A DNA stretch of 64,000 nucleotides from Achromobacter anxifer (lineage in GTDB: Bacteria > Pseudomonadota > Gammaproteobacteria > Burkholderiales > Burkholderiaceae_B): contig NZ_CAHLAR010000009.1 in assembly GCF_903652925.1 (NCBI RefSeq), forward strand, positions 124,001 through 188,000, read 5' to 3'. Below the pieces are notes generated by a model. The model made no database searches. It had not been told where the DNA came from and saw nothing but the letters and a program-made list of their open reading frames with translations. Each line of letters opens with the position of its first letter. Position 1 is the first letter of the stretch. The position numbers and the translations under genes are program-made. Below are positions 21,090 to 29,351 of this stretch, one piece after another.

Positions 21090-21881
21090 TCAGGCCGCGG
21101 ACTGCGCGGGCGCGGCGTCGGTGGTGGACGCCACGTCCTTCTGCTGCTGCGCCTTCAGGCGGCGCTGCTCGTCCAGCTGCATGGCCAGGCGCTGGACGTT
21201 GCCCAGCGAGGCGCGATGCAATTCGATCAGGCGCAGGATGCCGGCGCGCTGCAGTTCGATCACGCGGGCATCATCGATGCCGGCGAACTTCTGCTCGTCC
21301 ACGACCCAGAAGCCGCTCAGGTAGCGGTCGCCGTCGGCCTGCGAAATGGTGATGGTCTTGGCCGTCAGCAAGCCCAGCTCGTTCAGGCGCTGGGCCATGC
21401 TCTTGGTCAGTTCCATCTCGCCCTGGAACACGCGCAGGAACTCCATCATCTGCGTCAGGTAGCCGGTTTCCTTGCCGTCCTCGAACAGCGCCACGCCATC
21501 GGCCGTATTGATGCCGGGGTAGGACTCGTCGATGCACACGGCCAGGCGGTCGGCCTCGGCCGTGGTGCCCAGCACGAAGGGATAGCGGCGGGCAAAGGCG
21601 GGCACATAGGTGTCGGCCTTCCAGGTGCCCAGCTCGGTCACGAACAGGTTGGACTTGTCTTCCAGGCCCAGCAGCACGGCCACGTGGAAATTGCCGGCTT
21701 CGTCGCCCACGAACACGATGGGATAGTGGCGGCCCGCGTCCGCGAATTCGCTGGCGGCGATGGGCAAGGCATTCGTGTCCTGGGCGAACGCGTAATGGTC
21801 CGGCTGAATCTGGATCTTGGTGTCCTGGTGCGCTGCCCGATCCAACGCCACGGCCCGTTCATAAAACACAGTCGCTGACAT
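21090..21881 (-). CDS. SapC family protein
   Basis: This 263-residue protein matches the SapC family, named from a Campylobacter S-layer locus and biochemically undefined. Characteristic stretches are HYPIVFVGDEAGNFHVAVLLGL near residue 50, AFARRYPFVLG near residue 90, CIDESYPGIN near residue 110, and a helical C-terminus rich in Gln/Lys/Ala. I chose the ATG at 21881 because AAGGAGGG lies nine bases upstream; an earlier in-frame start at 21926 has no such site. It is first in the presumed operon with the unknown 289-residue protein, the TolC lipoprotein and the giant repeat protein. A role in biogenesis or regulation of a surface layer is inferred from this context and the family name. Confidence 0.85.
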   Translation of the reverse strand: MSATVFYERAVALDRAAHQDTKIQIQPDHYAFAQDTNALPIAASEFADAGRHYPIVFVGDEAGNFHVAVLLGLEDKSNLFVTELGTWKADTYVPAFARRYPFVLGTTAEADRLAVCIDESYPGINTADGVALFEDGKETGYLTQMMEFLRVFQGEMELTKSMAQRLNELGLLTAKTITISQADGDRYLSGFWVVDEQKFAGIDDARVIELQRAGILRLIELHRASLGNVQRLAMQLDEQRRLKAQQQKDVASTTDAAPAQSAA

Positions 21882-21970
21882 GCTTCTAGCCCTCCTTGCC
21901 TGTTTGCCAGTTACTAACTCAAGCATTCAGTAGGGCCTGCATACATTATTGCGAAAAGGCGCCCTGTTTC

Positions 21971-22011
21971 TGCTTGAGTCAATGCATCATTTTGTCTATT
22001 GACTGCAAGCA
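21971..22011. repeat. Long inverted repeat, possible operator
   Basis: TGCTTGAGTCAAT (21971-21983) is mirrored by ATTGACTGCAAGCA (21998-22011): 13 matching bases with one extra base on the right arm and a 14-base spacer. The CAAGCA part also occurs separately at 21920. This could be a regulator site or a cruciform. Confidence 0.5.
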
Positions 22012-22037
22012 TTAGACGGGGATTGAAACTCTTCGTC

Positions 22038-22057
22038 TATACCTGAAACTAGGTATA
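22038..22057. promoter_or_regulatory. Perfect operator-like palindrome
   Basis: TATACCT, a six-base spacer, then AGGTATA: seven perfectly matched bases per arm in a 20-base dyad, about 155 bases before both flanking starts. It has the size expected of a dimeric repressor or activator site. The regulator is unknown. Confidence 0.45.
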
Positions 22058-22159
22058 TCTTCTTATGGCGTAAGGAATTTTTCTGAGTTACAAGTGATAA
22101 CATTGCAATAAATTGATGTATTTCACATTGATGCGATCAATCCCGCGATTGAAATGGTA

Positions 22160-22193
22160 GGCAGGTAATAATCCGCCTGCCTCAAGGCGGATT
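22160..22193 (+). other. Overlapping alternative hairpins in the leader of the secreted-protein gene
   Basis: AATCCGCC (22170-22177) pairs with GGCGGATT (22186-22193). GGCAGG (22160-22165) can instead pair with CCTGCC (22176-22181), which shares bases with the first hairpin. The two structures exclude each other and end 22 bases before the ATG. No T-tract follows. Confidence 0.35.
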
Positions 22194-22215
22194 CATCACC
22201 CATTTGCCGACGAAC

Positions 22216-23376
22216 ATGCGCATCTCTGCCATCAAGCCGCCAACCCGTGCACTTGCGCTCCTGTTCAGCCTGTTGGCGGCGCCCCCCGCTCTGGCTGCAT
22301 CGGCATACTGCGAGGCGGCGATTCTCCTATCCCGTATTGGCGGCGGCATAGGACCTGACGAGCACTACAGAACCAGCATTTTCCAGGTTGACAAAGCCCA
22401 GACAGGCGTACTCCAGGATCTCAACCAGCAATGGATAAGCTATTTCAAAAGCATCGGGAAATATCGCCAAGACACAGGTGAGCGTTACCGCAGCCCCCAT
22501 TCCTACTTCTGCCACATCGCCGGATTGGAACCCGACGAAGACGAAAACAAGCTACGCACCGAGTACGACTATCGCATCAAGATGTTGAGGCAGAACGGCT
22601 TTCCGCCCCAAATCATCCAATGGGCGCCGAAACCGCAAGGACCGTCTTCCGCAAGTGCCAGCGCGGGCGCACCGTTAAAACCCGTCTGCGAAGCGGAGAT
22701 ACGCCAGGCATATGGTCCTGGCAATGCGGATGGGGCGGCAAAGTCGATAAGCCGGAACAACAGGCAATTGAATGCCGCCACGTTGTCTGAAGCGCGAGAT
22801 TCCCTGCGGAAATTCGAATCGATGCAGGCAAAGGCCGAACAAGGAGCGCAGGCGCCCATGGTCGCCTGTCTGAAAGACGCCTGGGCGCAAAGGGTGACGC
22901 AAATGAGCGGCGCTCCTGCCGCCAACGCTGGACACGGAACCGGAGAGGCGAATGCCAGCGTTGCCCCCGCCAGGCCGGATCGCGAGACCAGGGCGCTCGC
23001 ATACGGCTCGAACCAGAGCGGCTGCCTGCAACGAGGCAAGACTCCGGAAGGGTACTTCACTTACACCAATACCTGCACTGTGCGCGTAGCCGTAGGCTAC
23101 TGCAATGTCTATGCCGCCCAAGGCGCCAAGGACGGCACAGTTTGCGAGCCCCGCGACAGCGAATTCTCACGCACGAAGAAGACCTTCATCACACAGGATC
23201 TGGGCCTGGAGCCGGGCGCCACGCATCGCCTGGCCTACCGGTACGAAACACAATCCACTTTCATCGTGGCGTGCACGGATGGATTGCCGCTGATCGAATC
23301 TTTCGACACTCCCCGGATCACCGCCACCAGCAAGGCGCGTACCGCCTGCTGGAAATTCGCTACCCAGAAAAGATAG
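22216..23376 (+). CDS. Secreted cysteine-rich protein of unknown function
   Basis: This 386-residue protein begins with a clear Sec signal (hydrophobic LALLFSLLAAPPALAAS, cleavage near residue 29). I use the ATG at 22216; a TTG at 22204 is also in frame, and neither has a strong ribosome site. The mature protein has about ten cysteines, six of them in the last 115 residues (GCLQRG, NTCTVRVAVGYC, TVCEPRD, VACTDG, TACWKF). This suggests a disulfide-bonded periplasmic or secreted C-terminal domain behind a helical, Gln/Ala-rich middle. Its base composition is visibly less GC-rich than the neighbours, hinting at recent acquisition. It is divergent from the sapC-like operon and shares its control region, so co-regulation is possible. 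I do not recognise the family. Confidence 0.75.
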   Translation: MRISAIKPPTRALALLFSLLAAPPALAASAYCEAAILLSRIGGGIGPDEHYRTSIFQVDKAQTGVLQDLNQQWISYFKSIGKYRQDTGERYRSPHSYFCHIAGLEPDEDENKLRTEYDYRIKMLRQNGFPPQIIQWAPKPQGPSSASASAGAPLKPVCEAEIRQAYGPGNADGAAKSISRNNRQLNAATLSEARDSLRKFESMQAKAEQGAQAPMVACLKDAWAQRVTQMSGAPAANAGHGTGEANASVAPARPDRETRALAYGSNQSGCLQRGKTPEGYFTYTNTCTVRVAVGYCNVYAAQGAKDGTVCEPRDSEFSRTKKTFITQDLGLEPGATHRLAYRYETQSTFIVACTDGLPLIESFDTPRITATSKARTACWKFATQKR

Positions 23377-23394
23377 CGCAGACGAAAAAAGCAA

Positions 23395-23434
23395 AAGGGG
23401 TTAGCTCACAGAATGAACTAACCCCTTGATTTTT
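23395..23434. terminator. Bidirectional intrinsic terminator
   Basis: AAGGGGTTAG (23395-23404) pairs with CTAACCCCTT (23418-23427). On the plus strand GATTTTTT follows, ending the secreted-protein gene. On the minus strand a T-rich run follows, ending tRNA-Pro. Ten base pairs, 13-base loop. Confidence 0.85.
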
Positions 23435-23511
23435 TGGTCGGGGCGGTGGGATTCGAACTCACGACCCTCTGCTCCCAAAGCAGATGCGCTACCAGGCTGC
23501 GCTACGCCCCG
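23435..23511 (-). tRNA. tRNA-Pro (anticodon TGG)
   Basis: A 77-base cloverleaf reads on the minus strand. The acceptor arm is CGGGGCG paired with CGCCCCG, followed by discriminator A and an encoded CCA. The anticodon stem TCTGC/GCAGA encloses the loop TTTGGGA, giving anticodon TGG. The T-loop GTTCGAATC is present. A TATAGT -10 lies at 23522-23527, about ten bases before the 5' end. No duplicate of the tRNA 3' end was seen nearby. Confidence 0.97.
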
Positions 23512-23601
23512 AAGGGTGGCAACTATACCAGATACCGCGCATGCTGGCCCGTTCCCCGCATGCGTCCCATCGATGCCGGCTCCCCGACGGGCGATCCCTG
23601 A

Positions 23602-23630
23602 TTGACACCTATATATTTCAAGCCTAAATT
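23602..23630 (+). promoter_or_regulatory. Sigma-70 promoter for the MFS gene
   Basis: TTGACA (23602-23607), 17-base AT-rich spacer, TAAATT (23625-23630). A perfect -35 and a fair -10 at ideal spacing, giving a leader of about 130 bases before the ATG at 23770. Confidence 0.6.
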
Positions 23631-23769
23631 AATTGCGGCTTCCGACGCTGCGGTGGATAGCCGCCAGAGGACTGGCCGCCAGGCCAGCCGCCCTGTGTTT
23701 TGCGCCGGAATGCCTGCTGGAATCAGCAGGCGCACAGGCACAACCCAATAACCAAACATCGGGAAACAC

Positions 23770-25122
23770 ATGGCAAACGCCTCCGCTCCATCCGCCTGGG
23801 CCACGCCCACGCGGACCACCCATACCGTGCTTTTCGTCTGCTGGCTGGCCATTCTGTTCGAAGGCTATGACGTGGGCGTGATGGGCGCCGTGCTGCCCGC
23901 GCTGGCCGAAGACAAGAGCTGGAACCTGAGCTCGCTGCAATTGGGCGTGCTGGGCAGCTACGCGCTGGCGGGCATGTTCGTGGGCTCGTTCGCCGTGGGC
24001 ACCCTGAGCGACCTGCTGGGCCGCCGGCGCATGCTGTTGGCCTGCGTGACTCTGTTCTCGCTGACGATGATAGGCGCGGCCTGGGCGCCCACGCCGACCT
24101 GGTTCGCGGTGTTCCGCTTCATCGGCGGCCTGGGGCTGGGCGGGGTGATTCCGGTGGCGGCGGCGCTGACCATCGAGTATTCGCCGCCGGCCAAGCGCGG
24201 CTTCAACTATGGCGTGATGTACTCGGGCTATTCGCTGGGCATCCTGTGCTCGGCGGCCGTGGCCATGGCCTTGCTCAGCCATTGGGGCTGGCGCTCCGTG
24301 ATCGCGGTGGGCGCCCTGCCCCTGCTGCTGGTGCCGCTGCTGGCGCGCCTGCTGCCGGAATCGCTGGAATACCTGCTGGCCAAGGGCGACGAGGCCGGCG
24401 CGCGGGCGCAGGCGCAGCGCCTGGGCATCACCTCGCTCGAAGCCTTCCGGCCGCGCGAGGTCGCGGGCGCCAAGTCCACCTGGCGCGACGTCATGGCGGC
24501 GGTGTTCGCGCCGCGCCACCTGCGCGCCACGCTGTGCTTCTGGGGCGCGCTGTTCCTGGGCATGATGCTGGTGTATGGCCTGAACACCTGGCTGCCGCAG
24601 ATCATGCGCAAAAACGGCTACGACCTCGGCTCCAGCATTTCCTTCCTGCTGGTGTTCAGCCTGGCCTCGGCCATCGGCGGCCTGGTGCTGGGCCGCTTTG
24701 CCGACAAGACCGAACCGCGCCGCATCGTGGCGCTGTTCTACCTGGCGGGCGCGGCCGGCATCTATTGCCTGACCTACAACAATCCGCTGGCGGTGAACTA
24801 TGTGTGGGTAGCGCTGGCCGGCATCGGCAGCATTTCCTCGTCGCTGATCCTGACGGGCTACCTGGCGGGCTACTACCCGGCGCATGCGCGCGGCGCGGCC
24901 ACGGGCTGGGCGCTGTCCTTCGCCCGCATCGGCGCCATGAGCGGCCCCATCGTGGGCGGCTACCTGGCCAGCCTGAAACTGCCGCTGGCCTGGAACTTCA
25001 TCGCGTTCTCTTGCGCGGCGGTGCTGGCGGCGGTGTTCGTCATCCTGATTCCCGGCCGCCATGCGGGTGGTTCCCAGGAACCGGCCGCGACGGGAACCAA
25101 GCAGGCCCTGCAACAGCCGTAA
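23770..25122 (+). CDS. MFS transporter, aromatic acid:H+ symporter type
   Basis: A 450-residue inner-membrane transporter with about twelve hydrophobic segments. The first helix carries EGYDVGVMG, the signature of the aromatic acid:H+ symporter (AAHS) group that includes PcaK and BenK. The loop between helices 2 and 3 has the major-facilitator motif (GTLSDLLGRRRM), and helix 4/5 has FRFIGGLGLGG. The gene is alone, with its own promoter-like sequence upstream and a strong terminator downstream. No catabolic genes are adjacent, so the substrate cannot be named; an aromatic or other organic acid is likely from family membership. It converges with pstB. Confidence 0.85.
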   Translation: MANASAPSAWATPTRTTHTVLFVCWLAILFEGYDVGVMGAVLPALAEDKSWNLSSLQLGVLGSYALAGMFVGSFAVGTLSDLLGRRRMLLACVTLFSLTMIGAAWAPTPTWFAVFRFIGGLGLGGVIPVAAALTIEYSPPAKRGFNYGVMYSGYSLGILCSAAVAMALLSHWGWRSVIAVGALPLLLVPLLARLLPESLEYLLAKGDEAGARAQAQRLGITSLEAFRPREVAGAKSTWRDVMAAVFAPRHLRATLCFWGALFLGMMLVYGLNTWLPQIMRKNGYDLGSSISFLLVFSLASAIGGLVLGRFADKTEPRRIVALFYLAGAAGIYCLTYNNPLAVNYVWVALAGIGSISSSLILTGYLAGYYPAHARGAATGWALSFARIGAMSGPIVGGYLASLKLPLAWNFIAFSCAAVLAAVFVILIPGRHAGGSQEPAATGTKQALQQP

Positions 25123-25127
25123 AAGAG

Positions 25128-25162
25128 AAACGGCGCGCTTCGAAAAGCGCGCCGTTTTTTTT
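25128..25162. terminator. Intrinsic terminator between convergent MFS gene and pstB
   Basis: AAACGGCGCGCTT (25128-25140), loop CGAA, AAGCGCGCCGTTT (25145-25157), then more T. A thirteen-base-pair stem. On the minus strand it is followed by CTCTTTT, so it may also stop pst transcription. Confidence 0.9.
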
Positions 25163-25215
25163 GCCGGGCCATCCCAAGGCACAACCGCCCCGCTGGCGGC
25201 AGACAGATTCGGCAA

Positions 25216-25992
25216 TCAGCCGAAGCGGCCCGTGATGTAGTCTTCCGTTTCCTTGCGCGACGGCTTCACGAAGATCTGGTCGGTCTGGCCGAATTCCATC
25301 AGCTCGCCCAGGTACATGTAGGCGGTGTAGTCCGAGCAGCGCGCGGCCTGCTGCATGTTATGCGTCACGATGACGACGGTGTAGTCGTTCTTCAGTTCGG
25401 CGATCAGTTCTTCGATCTTGGCGGTCGAGATCGGGTCCAGCGCCGAGCACGGCTCGTCCAGCAGCAGCACTTCCGGCTTGATGGCCACGCCGCGCGCGAT
25501 GCACAGGCGCTGTTGCTGGCCGCCCGACAGGCTATTGCCGCTCTGGTGCAGCTTGTCCTTCACTTCGTTCCACAGCGCGGCCTTGCTCAGGGCCCATTCC
25601 ACGCGCTCGTCCATTTCGCCCTTGGACAGGCGCTCGAACAGGCGCACGCCGAAGGCGATGTTGTCGTAGATGCTCATGGGGAACGGCGTGGGCTTCTGGA
25701 ACACCATGCCGACCTTGGCGCGGATCAGCGAGATGTCGGTCTTGGCCGTCAGCAGGTTTTCGCCGTCCAGGATGATTTCGCCCTCGGCGCGCTGGCCGGG
25801 ATAGAGCTCGAACATGCGGTTGAAGGTGCGCAGCAGCGTGGACTTGCCGCAGCCCGACGGGCCGATGAAGGCGGTAACCTTCTTCTCCTGGATCGACATG
25901 TTCACATTGCGGATCGCATGGAACTTGCCGTAGTAGAAGTTCAGGTTCTTGACCTCGATCTTGTTCTTGACGGCGGTAGCGGTGTTTTCCAT
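25216..25992 (-). CDS. pstB: Phosphate ABC transporter ATP-binding protein PstB
   Basis: PstB hydrolyses ATP to drive high-affinity phosphate import through PstA/PstC. The 258-residue protein shows Walker [10 protein letters not shown] (about residues 44-52), the Q-loop in [15 protein letters not shown] (PstB-specific), the signature LSGGQQQR and Walker [14 protein letters not shown] place the start at 25992 (MENTATAV), preceded by AAGGGAAACC; an upstream in-frame ATG adds 14 unlikely residues. It is last in the pstSCAB order. phoU, commonly next after pstB, is not here: a terminator and the convergent MFS gene follow. Confidence 0.97.
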   Translation of the reverse strand: MENTATAVKNKIEVKNLNFYYGKFHAIRNVNMSIQEKKVTAFIGPSGCGKSTLLRTFNRMFELYPGQRAEGEIILDGENLLTAKTDISLIRAKVGMVFQKPTPFPMSIYDNIAFGVRLFERLSKGEMDERVEWALSKAALWNEVKDKLHQSGNSLSGGQQQRLCIARGVAIKPEVLLLDEPCSALDPISTAKIEELIAELKNDYTVVIVTHNMQQAARCSDYTAYMYLGELMEFGQTDQIFVKPSRKETEDYITGRFG

Positions 25993-26042
25993 TTGGTTTC
26001 CCTTGGCTCCGGCGCGCCCCAGGCGCGCCGGCAAAGCGATCT

Positions 26043-26897
26043 TTACTTGCGGAACATGTTGCGGGCGATGATGTTGATGCCCAGCACCAGCAGCGTAATC
26101 AGGGTGGCGCCGGCCCAGGCCAGGTTGTTCCAGTCCTTGAAGGGGCTGCCGGCGTACTGGTAGATCACGACCGGCAGGTTGGCCATCGGGCCGTTCATGT
26201 TCAGCGACATGAACTGGTTCGACAGCGCGGTGAAGAGCAGCGGCGCGGTTTCACCCGAGATCCGGGCGATGGCCAGCAGCACGCCGGTGATGATGCCGGT
26301 CTTGGCGGCGCGATAGCACACCATGGTGATCATGCGCCACTTGGGGCAGCCCAGCGCGGCAGCGGCCTCGCGCAGGCTGTTAGGCACCAGCAGCAGCATG
26401 TTGTCGGTGGTGCGCACCACGACCGGGATCACCAGGATGGACAGCGCGATGGCGCCGGCCCAGCCCGAGTAATGCCCAACTTGGGCCACGTACACGGCGT
26501 AGATGAACAGGCCGATGATGATGGACGGGGCCGACAGCAGCACGTCGTTGAGGAAGCGCGTGGCGGGCGCCAGCCAGCCGCGCTGGCCGTATTCGGCCAG
26601 GTAGGTGCCGGCCAGGATGCCCACGGGCGTGCCGATCAGCGTGCCCACGCCGGCCATCATCACGCTGCCGAAGATGGCGTTGATGAGGCCGCCGGTCTGC
26701 CCCGGCGGCGGCGTGATTTCAGTGAAGAGCGCGAACGACAGCGCGGGCGCGCCTTTCATCAGCAGCGTCAGAATGATCCAGAACAGCCAGAATAGCCCGA
26801 ATACCAGCGTCCCCAGCGACACCGTCAACATGACGCGGTTGATCACGCGGCGCCGGCGATAGGTGCCGTTCTGCATATTGAGTACGGATACAGCCAT
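26043..26897 (-). CDS. pstA: Phosphate ABC transporter permease PstA
   Basis: One of the two membrane subunits of the high-affinity phosphate importer. It has 284 residues, six predicted membrane helices and a permease EAA-type loop ([15 protein letters not shown], about residues 175-190) that contacts PstB. The family segments GTYLAEYG and [12 protein letters not shown] are present. It lies 26 bases after pstC and 50 bases before pstB in the same operon. Length is normal and the start at 26897 gives the usual short cytoplasmic N-terminus. Confidence 0.96.
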   Translation of the reverse strand: MAVSVLNMQNGTYRRRRVINRVMLTVSLGTLVFGLFWLFWIILTLLMKGAPALSFALFTEITPPPGQTGGLINAIFGSVMMAGVGTLIGTPVGILAGTYLAEYGQRGWLAPATRFLNDVLLSAPSIIIGLFIYAVYVAQVGHYSGWAGAIALSILVIPVVVRTTDNMLLLVPNSLREAAAALGCPKWRMITMVCYRAAKTGIITGVLLAIARISGETAPLLFTALSNQFMSLNMNGPMANLPVVIYQYAGSPFKDWNNLAWAGATLITLLVLGINIIARNMFRK

Positions 26898-26923
26898 GTT
26901 CTTTTCCTTGTGCTCGCGGCGCG

Positions 26924-27940
26924 TCAGGTTTTCTTGCCTTCACTGGCGGACAAGCGGACCAGCAGCATCTTGGCCAGGGCGAGGACGATCGTCGTGATCA
27001 GGAACAGGATCAGGCCCAGTTCCAGCAGCGCCGATTTCTGTATGCCTCCCGCCTCGTTGAATTCGTTGGCCAGCGCGGAAGCGATCGAGTTGCCCGGCGA
27101 GAACAGCGAGCCGGACCACTTGAAGGCGTTGCCGATGACGAAGGTCACGGCCATGGTCTCGCCCAGGGCGCGGCCCAGGCCCAGCATGATGCCGCCGATG
27201 ACGCCCGACTTGGTGTAGGGCAGCACCACGCGCCACATCACTTCCCAGGTCGTGCTGCCCAGGCCGTAGGCCGATTCCTTCAGCATCGCCGGCACCAGTT
27301 CGAACACGTCGCGCATCACCGCGGCGATGAACGGGATGATCATGATCGACAGGATCAGGCCGGCGGTGAAGATGCCGATGCCGAACGGCGGGCCCGCGAA
27401 GATGCCGCCGATCACGGGCAGGCTGCCCAGGGTGACGATCAGGAAGGGCTGCACGTACTGCTGAAACACGGGGACGAAGACGAACAGGCCCCACATGCCG
27501 TAGATGATGGACGGGATCGCCGCCAGCATTTCGACCGCGGTGCCCAGCGGGCGGCGCAGCCAGGTCGGCGACAGTTCGGTCAGGAAGATGGCGATGCCGA
27601 AGGACACCGGCACGGCGATGATCAGGGCGATGGCCGAAGTCAGCAGCGTGCCGATGATGGGCACCACCGCGCCGTAGTTTGAATTGACCGGATCCCAGTC
27701 GTTGAGCCAGAGGAACGACAGGCCATACTTGGCCAGCGATTCGCGGCTGCCGTAGATCAGGGAAACAAGAATCGCCGCCAGCAGGATGAACACCAGGAAG
27801 GCGAACAGCCGGGTCAGATTCTTGAATAGCGCATCCATCAGCGCGTTATTGTTTTGCTTCATAGGCGAAGGCGTGCCGGTAGTCACGGAGTCCGCCACGC
27901 TGGGCGGAAGCGGCACACTATTATCCATTACCGCGCTCAT
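26924..27940 (-). CDS. pstC: Phosphate ABC transporter permease PstC
   Basis: The second membrane subunit of the phosphate importer, 338 residues. A polar N-terminal tail of about 40 residues precedes six hydrophobic helices. Diagnostic stretches are [33 protein letters not shown] and the EAA-type loop [20 protein letters not shown]. The conserved [16 protein letters not shown] is present. The gap to pstS upstream is about 150 bases and holds two strong hairpins. The start could be the second or third methionine, since the N-terminal tail is not conserved. Confidence 0.96.
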   Translation of the reverse strand: MSAVMDNSVPLPPSVADSVTTGTPSPMKQNNNALMDALFKNLTRLFAFLVFILLAAILVSLIYGSRESLAKYGLSFLWLNDWDPVNSNYGAVVPIIGTLLTSAIALIIAVPVSFGIAIFLTELSPTWLRRPLGTAVEMLAAIPSIIYGMWGLFVFVPVFQQYVQPFLIVTLGSLPVIGGIFAGPPFGIGIFTAGLILSIMIIPFIAAVMRDVFELVPAMLKESAYGLGSTTWEVMWRVVLPYTKSGVIGGIMLGLGRALGETMAVTFVIGNAFKWSGSLFSPGNSIASALANEFNEAGGIQKSALLELGLILFLITTIVLALAKMLLVRLSASEGKKT

Positions 27941-27995
27941 GGATGGACTTTCCTTAGGAAACCAGGGGGAAGAACTGCGAAGGTCTTGCGGCGGA

Positions 27996-28085
27996 CCGTC
28001 CCCGCCGTTCCGTTACTCCGGAACCACGGGGACGGCCGCTGGAGGGCTGCGCGGGAGAGGCCGGCTTGCCTGGCCTCTCCCGCGC
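27996..28085 (-). other. Two strong intercistronic hairpins between pstS and pstC
   Basis: First in transcription order: GCGCGGGAGAGGCC (28049-28062) pairs perfectly over 14 bases with 28072-28085, nine-base loop. Second: CCGTCCCCG (27996-28004) pairs with CGGGGACGG (28027-28035) around an inner GTTCCG/CGGAAC stem. Neither has a T-tract. Their place just after the binding-protein gene suggests mRNA 3' protection or partial termination favouring pstS. Confidence 0.7.
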
Positions 28086-28093
28086 CGTACCCA

Positions 28094-29134
28094 TTACTTC
28101 CAGACGGCCTTACCGTCGGCGGCCTTGACTTCGCCCCAGGCGGCGCGAATTTCCTTGGTCACGGCTTCCGGCAGCGGCACGTAGTCCATGGCTTCAGCCG
28201 ACTTGGCGCCGTTCTTGAAGGCCCAGTCGAAGAAATCCAGCACGGCCTTGCCCTGAACCGGCTTGTCTTGCGACTTGTGGATCAGGATGAAGGTGGCGGC
28301 GGTGACGGGCCACGAATCGGCGCCCGGCTCGTCGGTCAGGACCACGCCCATGCCCGGCGCGCTCTTCCAGTCGGCGTTGGCGGCCGCGGCGGCGAAAGCC
28401 TTCTGTTCCGGCTGGACGAACTTGCCGTCCTTGTTCTGCAGCTGCGTCCAGGCCAGCTTGTTCTGCTTGGCGTAGGCGTATTCGACATAGCCGATCGAGT
28501 TCTTCAGCTGGCCGACGTAGGCGGCGACGCCTTCGTTGCCCTTGCCGCCCTGACCCACGGGCCACTTGACGGCCTTACCTTCGCCCACGGTCGACTTCCA
28601 GTCCGGCGAAACCTTGGACAGGTAGTTGGTCCAGCCGAAGGTGGTGCCCGAACCGTCCGAACGGTGCACGACGATGATGTCGGCCGACGGCAGCTTGAGG
28701 TCGGGATTCATCGCCTTGATGGCGGCGTCGTCCCACTTCTTGATCTTGCCGAGGAAGATGTCGGCCAGGACCGGGCCCGACAGCTTCAGCTTGCCGGGTT
28801 CGATGCCGTCGACGTTCACCACGGCCACCGTGCCGCCGATGACGGCCGGGAATTGCAGCAGGCCGTTCTTTTCCAGGTCAGCCGCCTTCATGGGATCGTC
28901 CGAAGCTCCGAAATCGACGGTCTTGGCGATGATCTGCTGCTGGCCGCCGCCCGAACCGATGGACTGGTAGTTGACGGCGCTGTTGGTGGCAGCCTTGTAG
29001 TCGGACGCCCACTTGGCGTAGATCGGGTACGGGAACGATGCGCCGGCGCCGGTCACATCGGCGGCCTGGACGGCAAACACGGCGGCGCTCAGCGCGACGC
29101 CCAGGGAAACTTGTTTGAAGACACGTTTGAACAT
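28094..29134 (-). CDS. pstS: Periplasmic phosphate-binding protein PstS
   Basis: PstS captures phosphate in the periplasm and delivers it to PstCA. The 346-residue precursor has a Sec signal ending AVFAVQA|ADVTGAGASFP. Phosphate-binding family motifs follow: GASFPYPIYAKW, SIGSGGGQQQI, DFGASDDPM and the loop RSDGSGTTFGWTNYL. It is first in the pst operon and preceded by a well-placed Pho box with a -10 element. No lipobox, so it is soluble. Confidence 0.98.
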   Translation of the reverse strand: MFKRVFKQVSLGVALSAAVFAVQAADVTGAGASFPYPIYAKWASDYKAATNSAVNYQSIGSGGGQQQIIAKTVDFGASDDPMKAADLEKNGLLQFPAVIGGTVAVVNVDGIEPGKLKLSGPVLADIFLGKIKKWDDAAIKAMNPDLKLPSADIIVVHRSDGSGTTFGWTNYLSKVSPDWKSTVGEGKAVKWPVGQGGKGNEGVAAYVGQLKNSIGYVEYAYAKQNKLAWTQLQNKDGKFVQPEQKAFAAAAANADWKSAPGMGVVLTDEPGADSWPVTAATFILIHKSQDKPVQGKAVLDFFDWAFKNGAKSAEAMDYVPLPEAVTKEIRAAWGEVKAADGKAVWK

Positions 29135-29206
29135 CTGGGTTCCTTCTGTGCTCGTTGGAGGGGTCTGGCAGGCTTGATTAACTGCCTGTCTTTCATCGAC
29201 CCTCGC

Positions 29207-29240
29207 ATATTAAAAGTCCCAGATGACAAGATAGTGACAG
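29207..29240 (-). promoter_or_regulatory. PhoB-dependent pstS promoter (Pho box plus -10)
   Basis: On the minus strand CTGTCAC-TATC-TTGTCAT (29240 to 29223) gives two seven-base repeats 11 bases apart, as in the classical Pho box. Ten bases later comes TAATAT (29212 to 29207), the expected -10 position when PhoB replaces the -35 contact. Pattern match only, but in the right place. Confidence 0.75.
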
Positions 29241-29277
29241 TCACATACGCTTCATGCGCCCACCCTCGCCTCGCCTG

Positions 29278-29314
29278 AAAACAAGACGGCCGCCCGAGGA
29301 AGCCAGGGCGGCCG
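29278..29314 (-). terminator. Intrinsic terminator after ppk
   Basis: On the minus strand CGGCCGCCC (29314-29306) pairs with GGGCGGCCG (29295-29287), ten-base loop, then TCTTGTTTT. It separates ppk from the pstS promoter. Confidence 0.75.
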
Positions 29315-29351
29315 GCAGATGGGGACAAACCCCGTTTTTCGATGAACAGGC

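Larger units (their letters stand above)
21882..22215. promoter_or_regulatory. AT-rich divergent control region between sapC-like operon and exported-protein gene
   Basis: About 330 bases without a gene, clearly richer in A/T than the flanks. It must hold promoters for the leftward operon and the rightward secreted-protein gene. It contains several inverted repeats (listed separately) and two direct copies of CAAGCATT at 21920 and 22006. I could not identify a convincing -35/-10 pair in either direction. Confidence 0.6.

Noticed and set aside
23629-25215. A 528-codon minus-strand frame opposite the MFS gene
   Set aside because: His/Gln/Arg-rich antisense shadow; the plus strand encodes a clear 12-helix transporter with promoter and terminator.
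29321-29350. GGGG-ACAAA-CCCC followed by T on the plus strand
   Set aside because: Only four base pairs and no plus-strand gene upstream to terminate.
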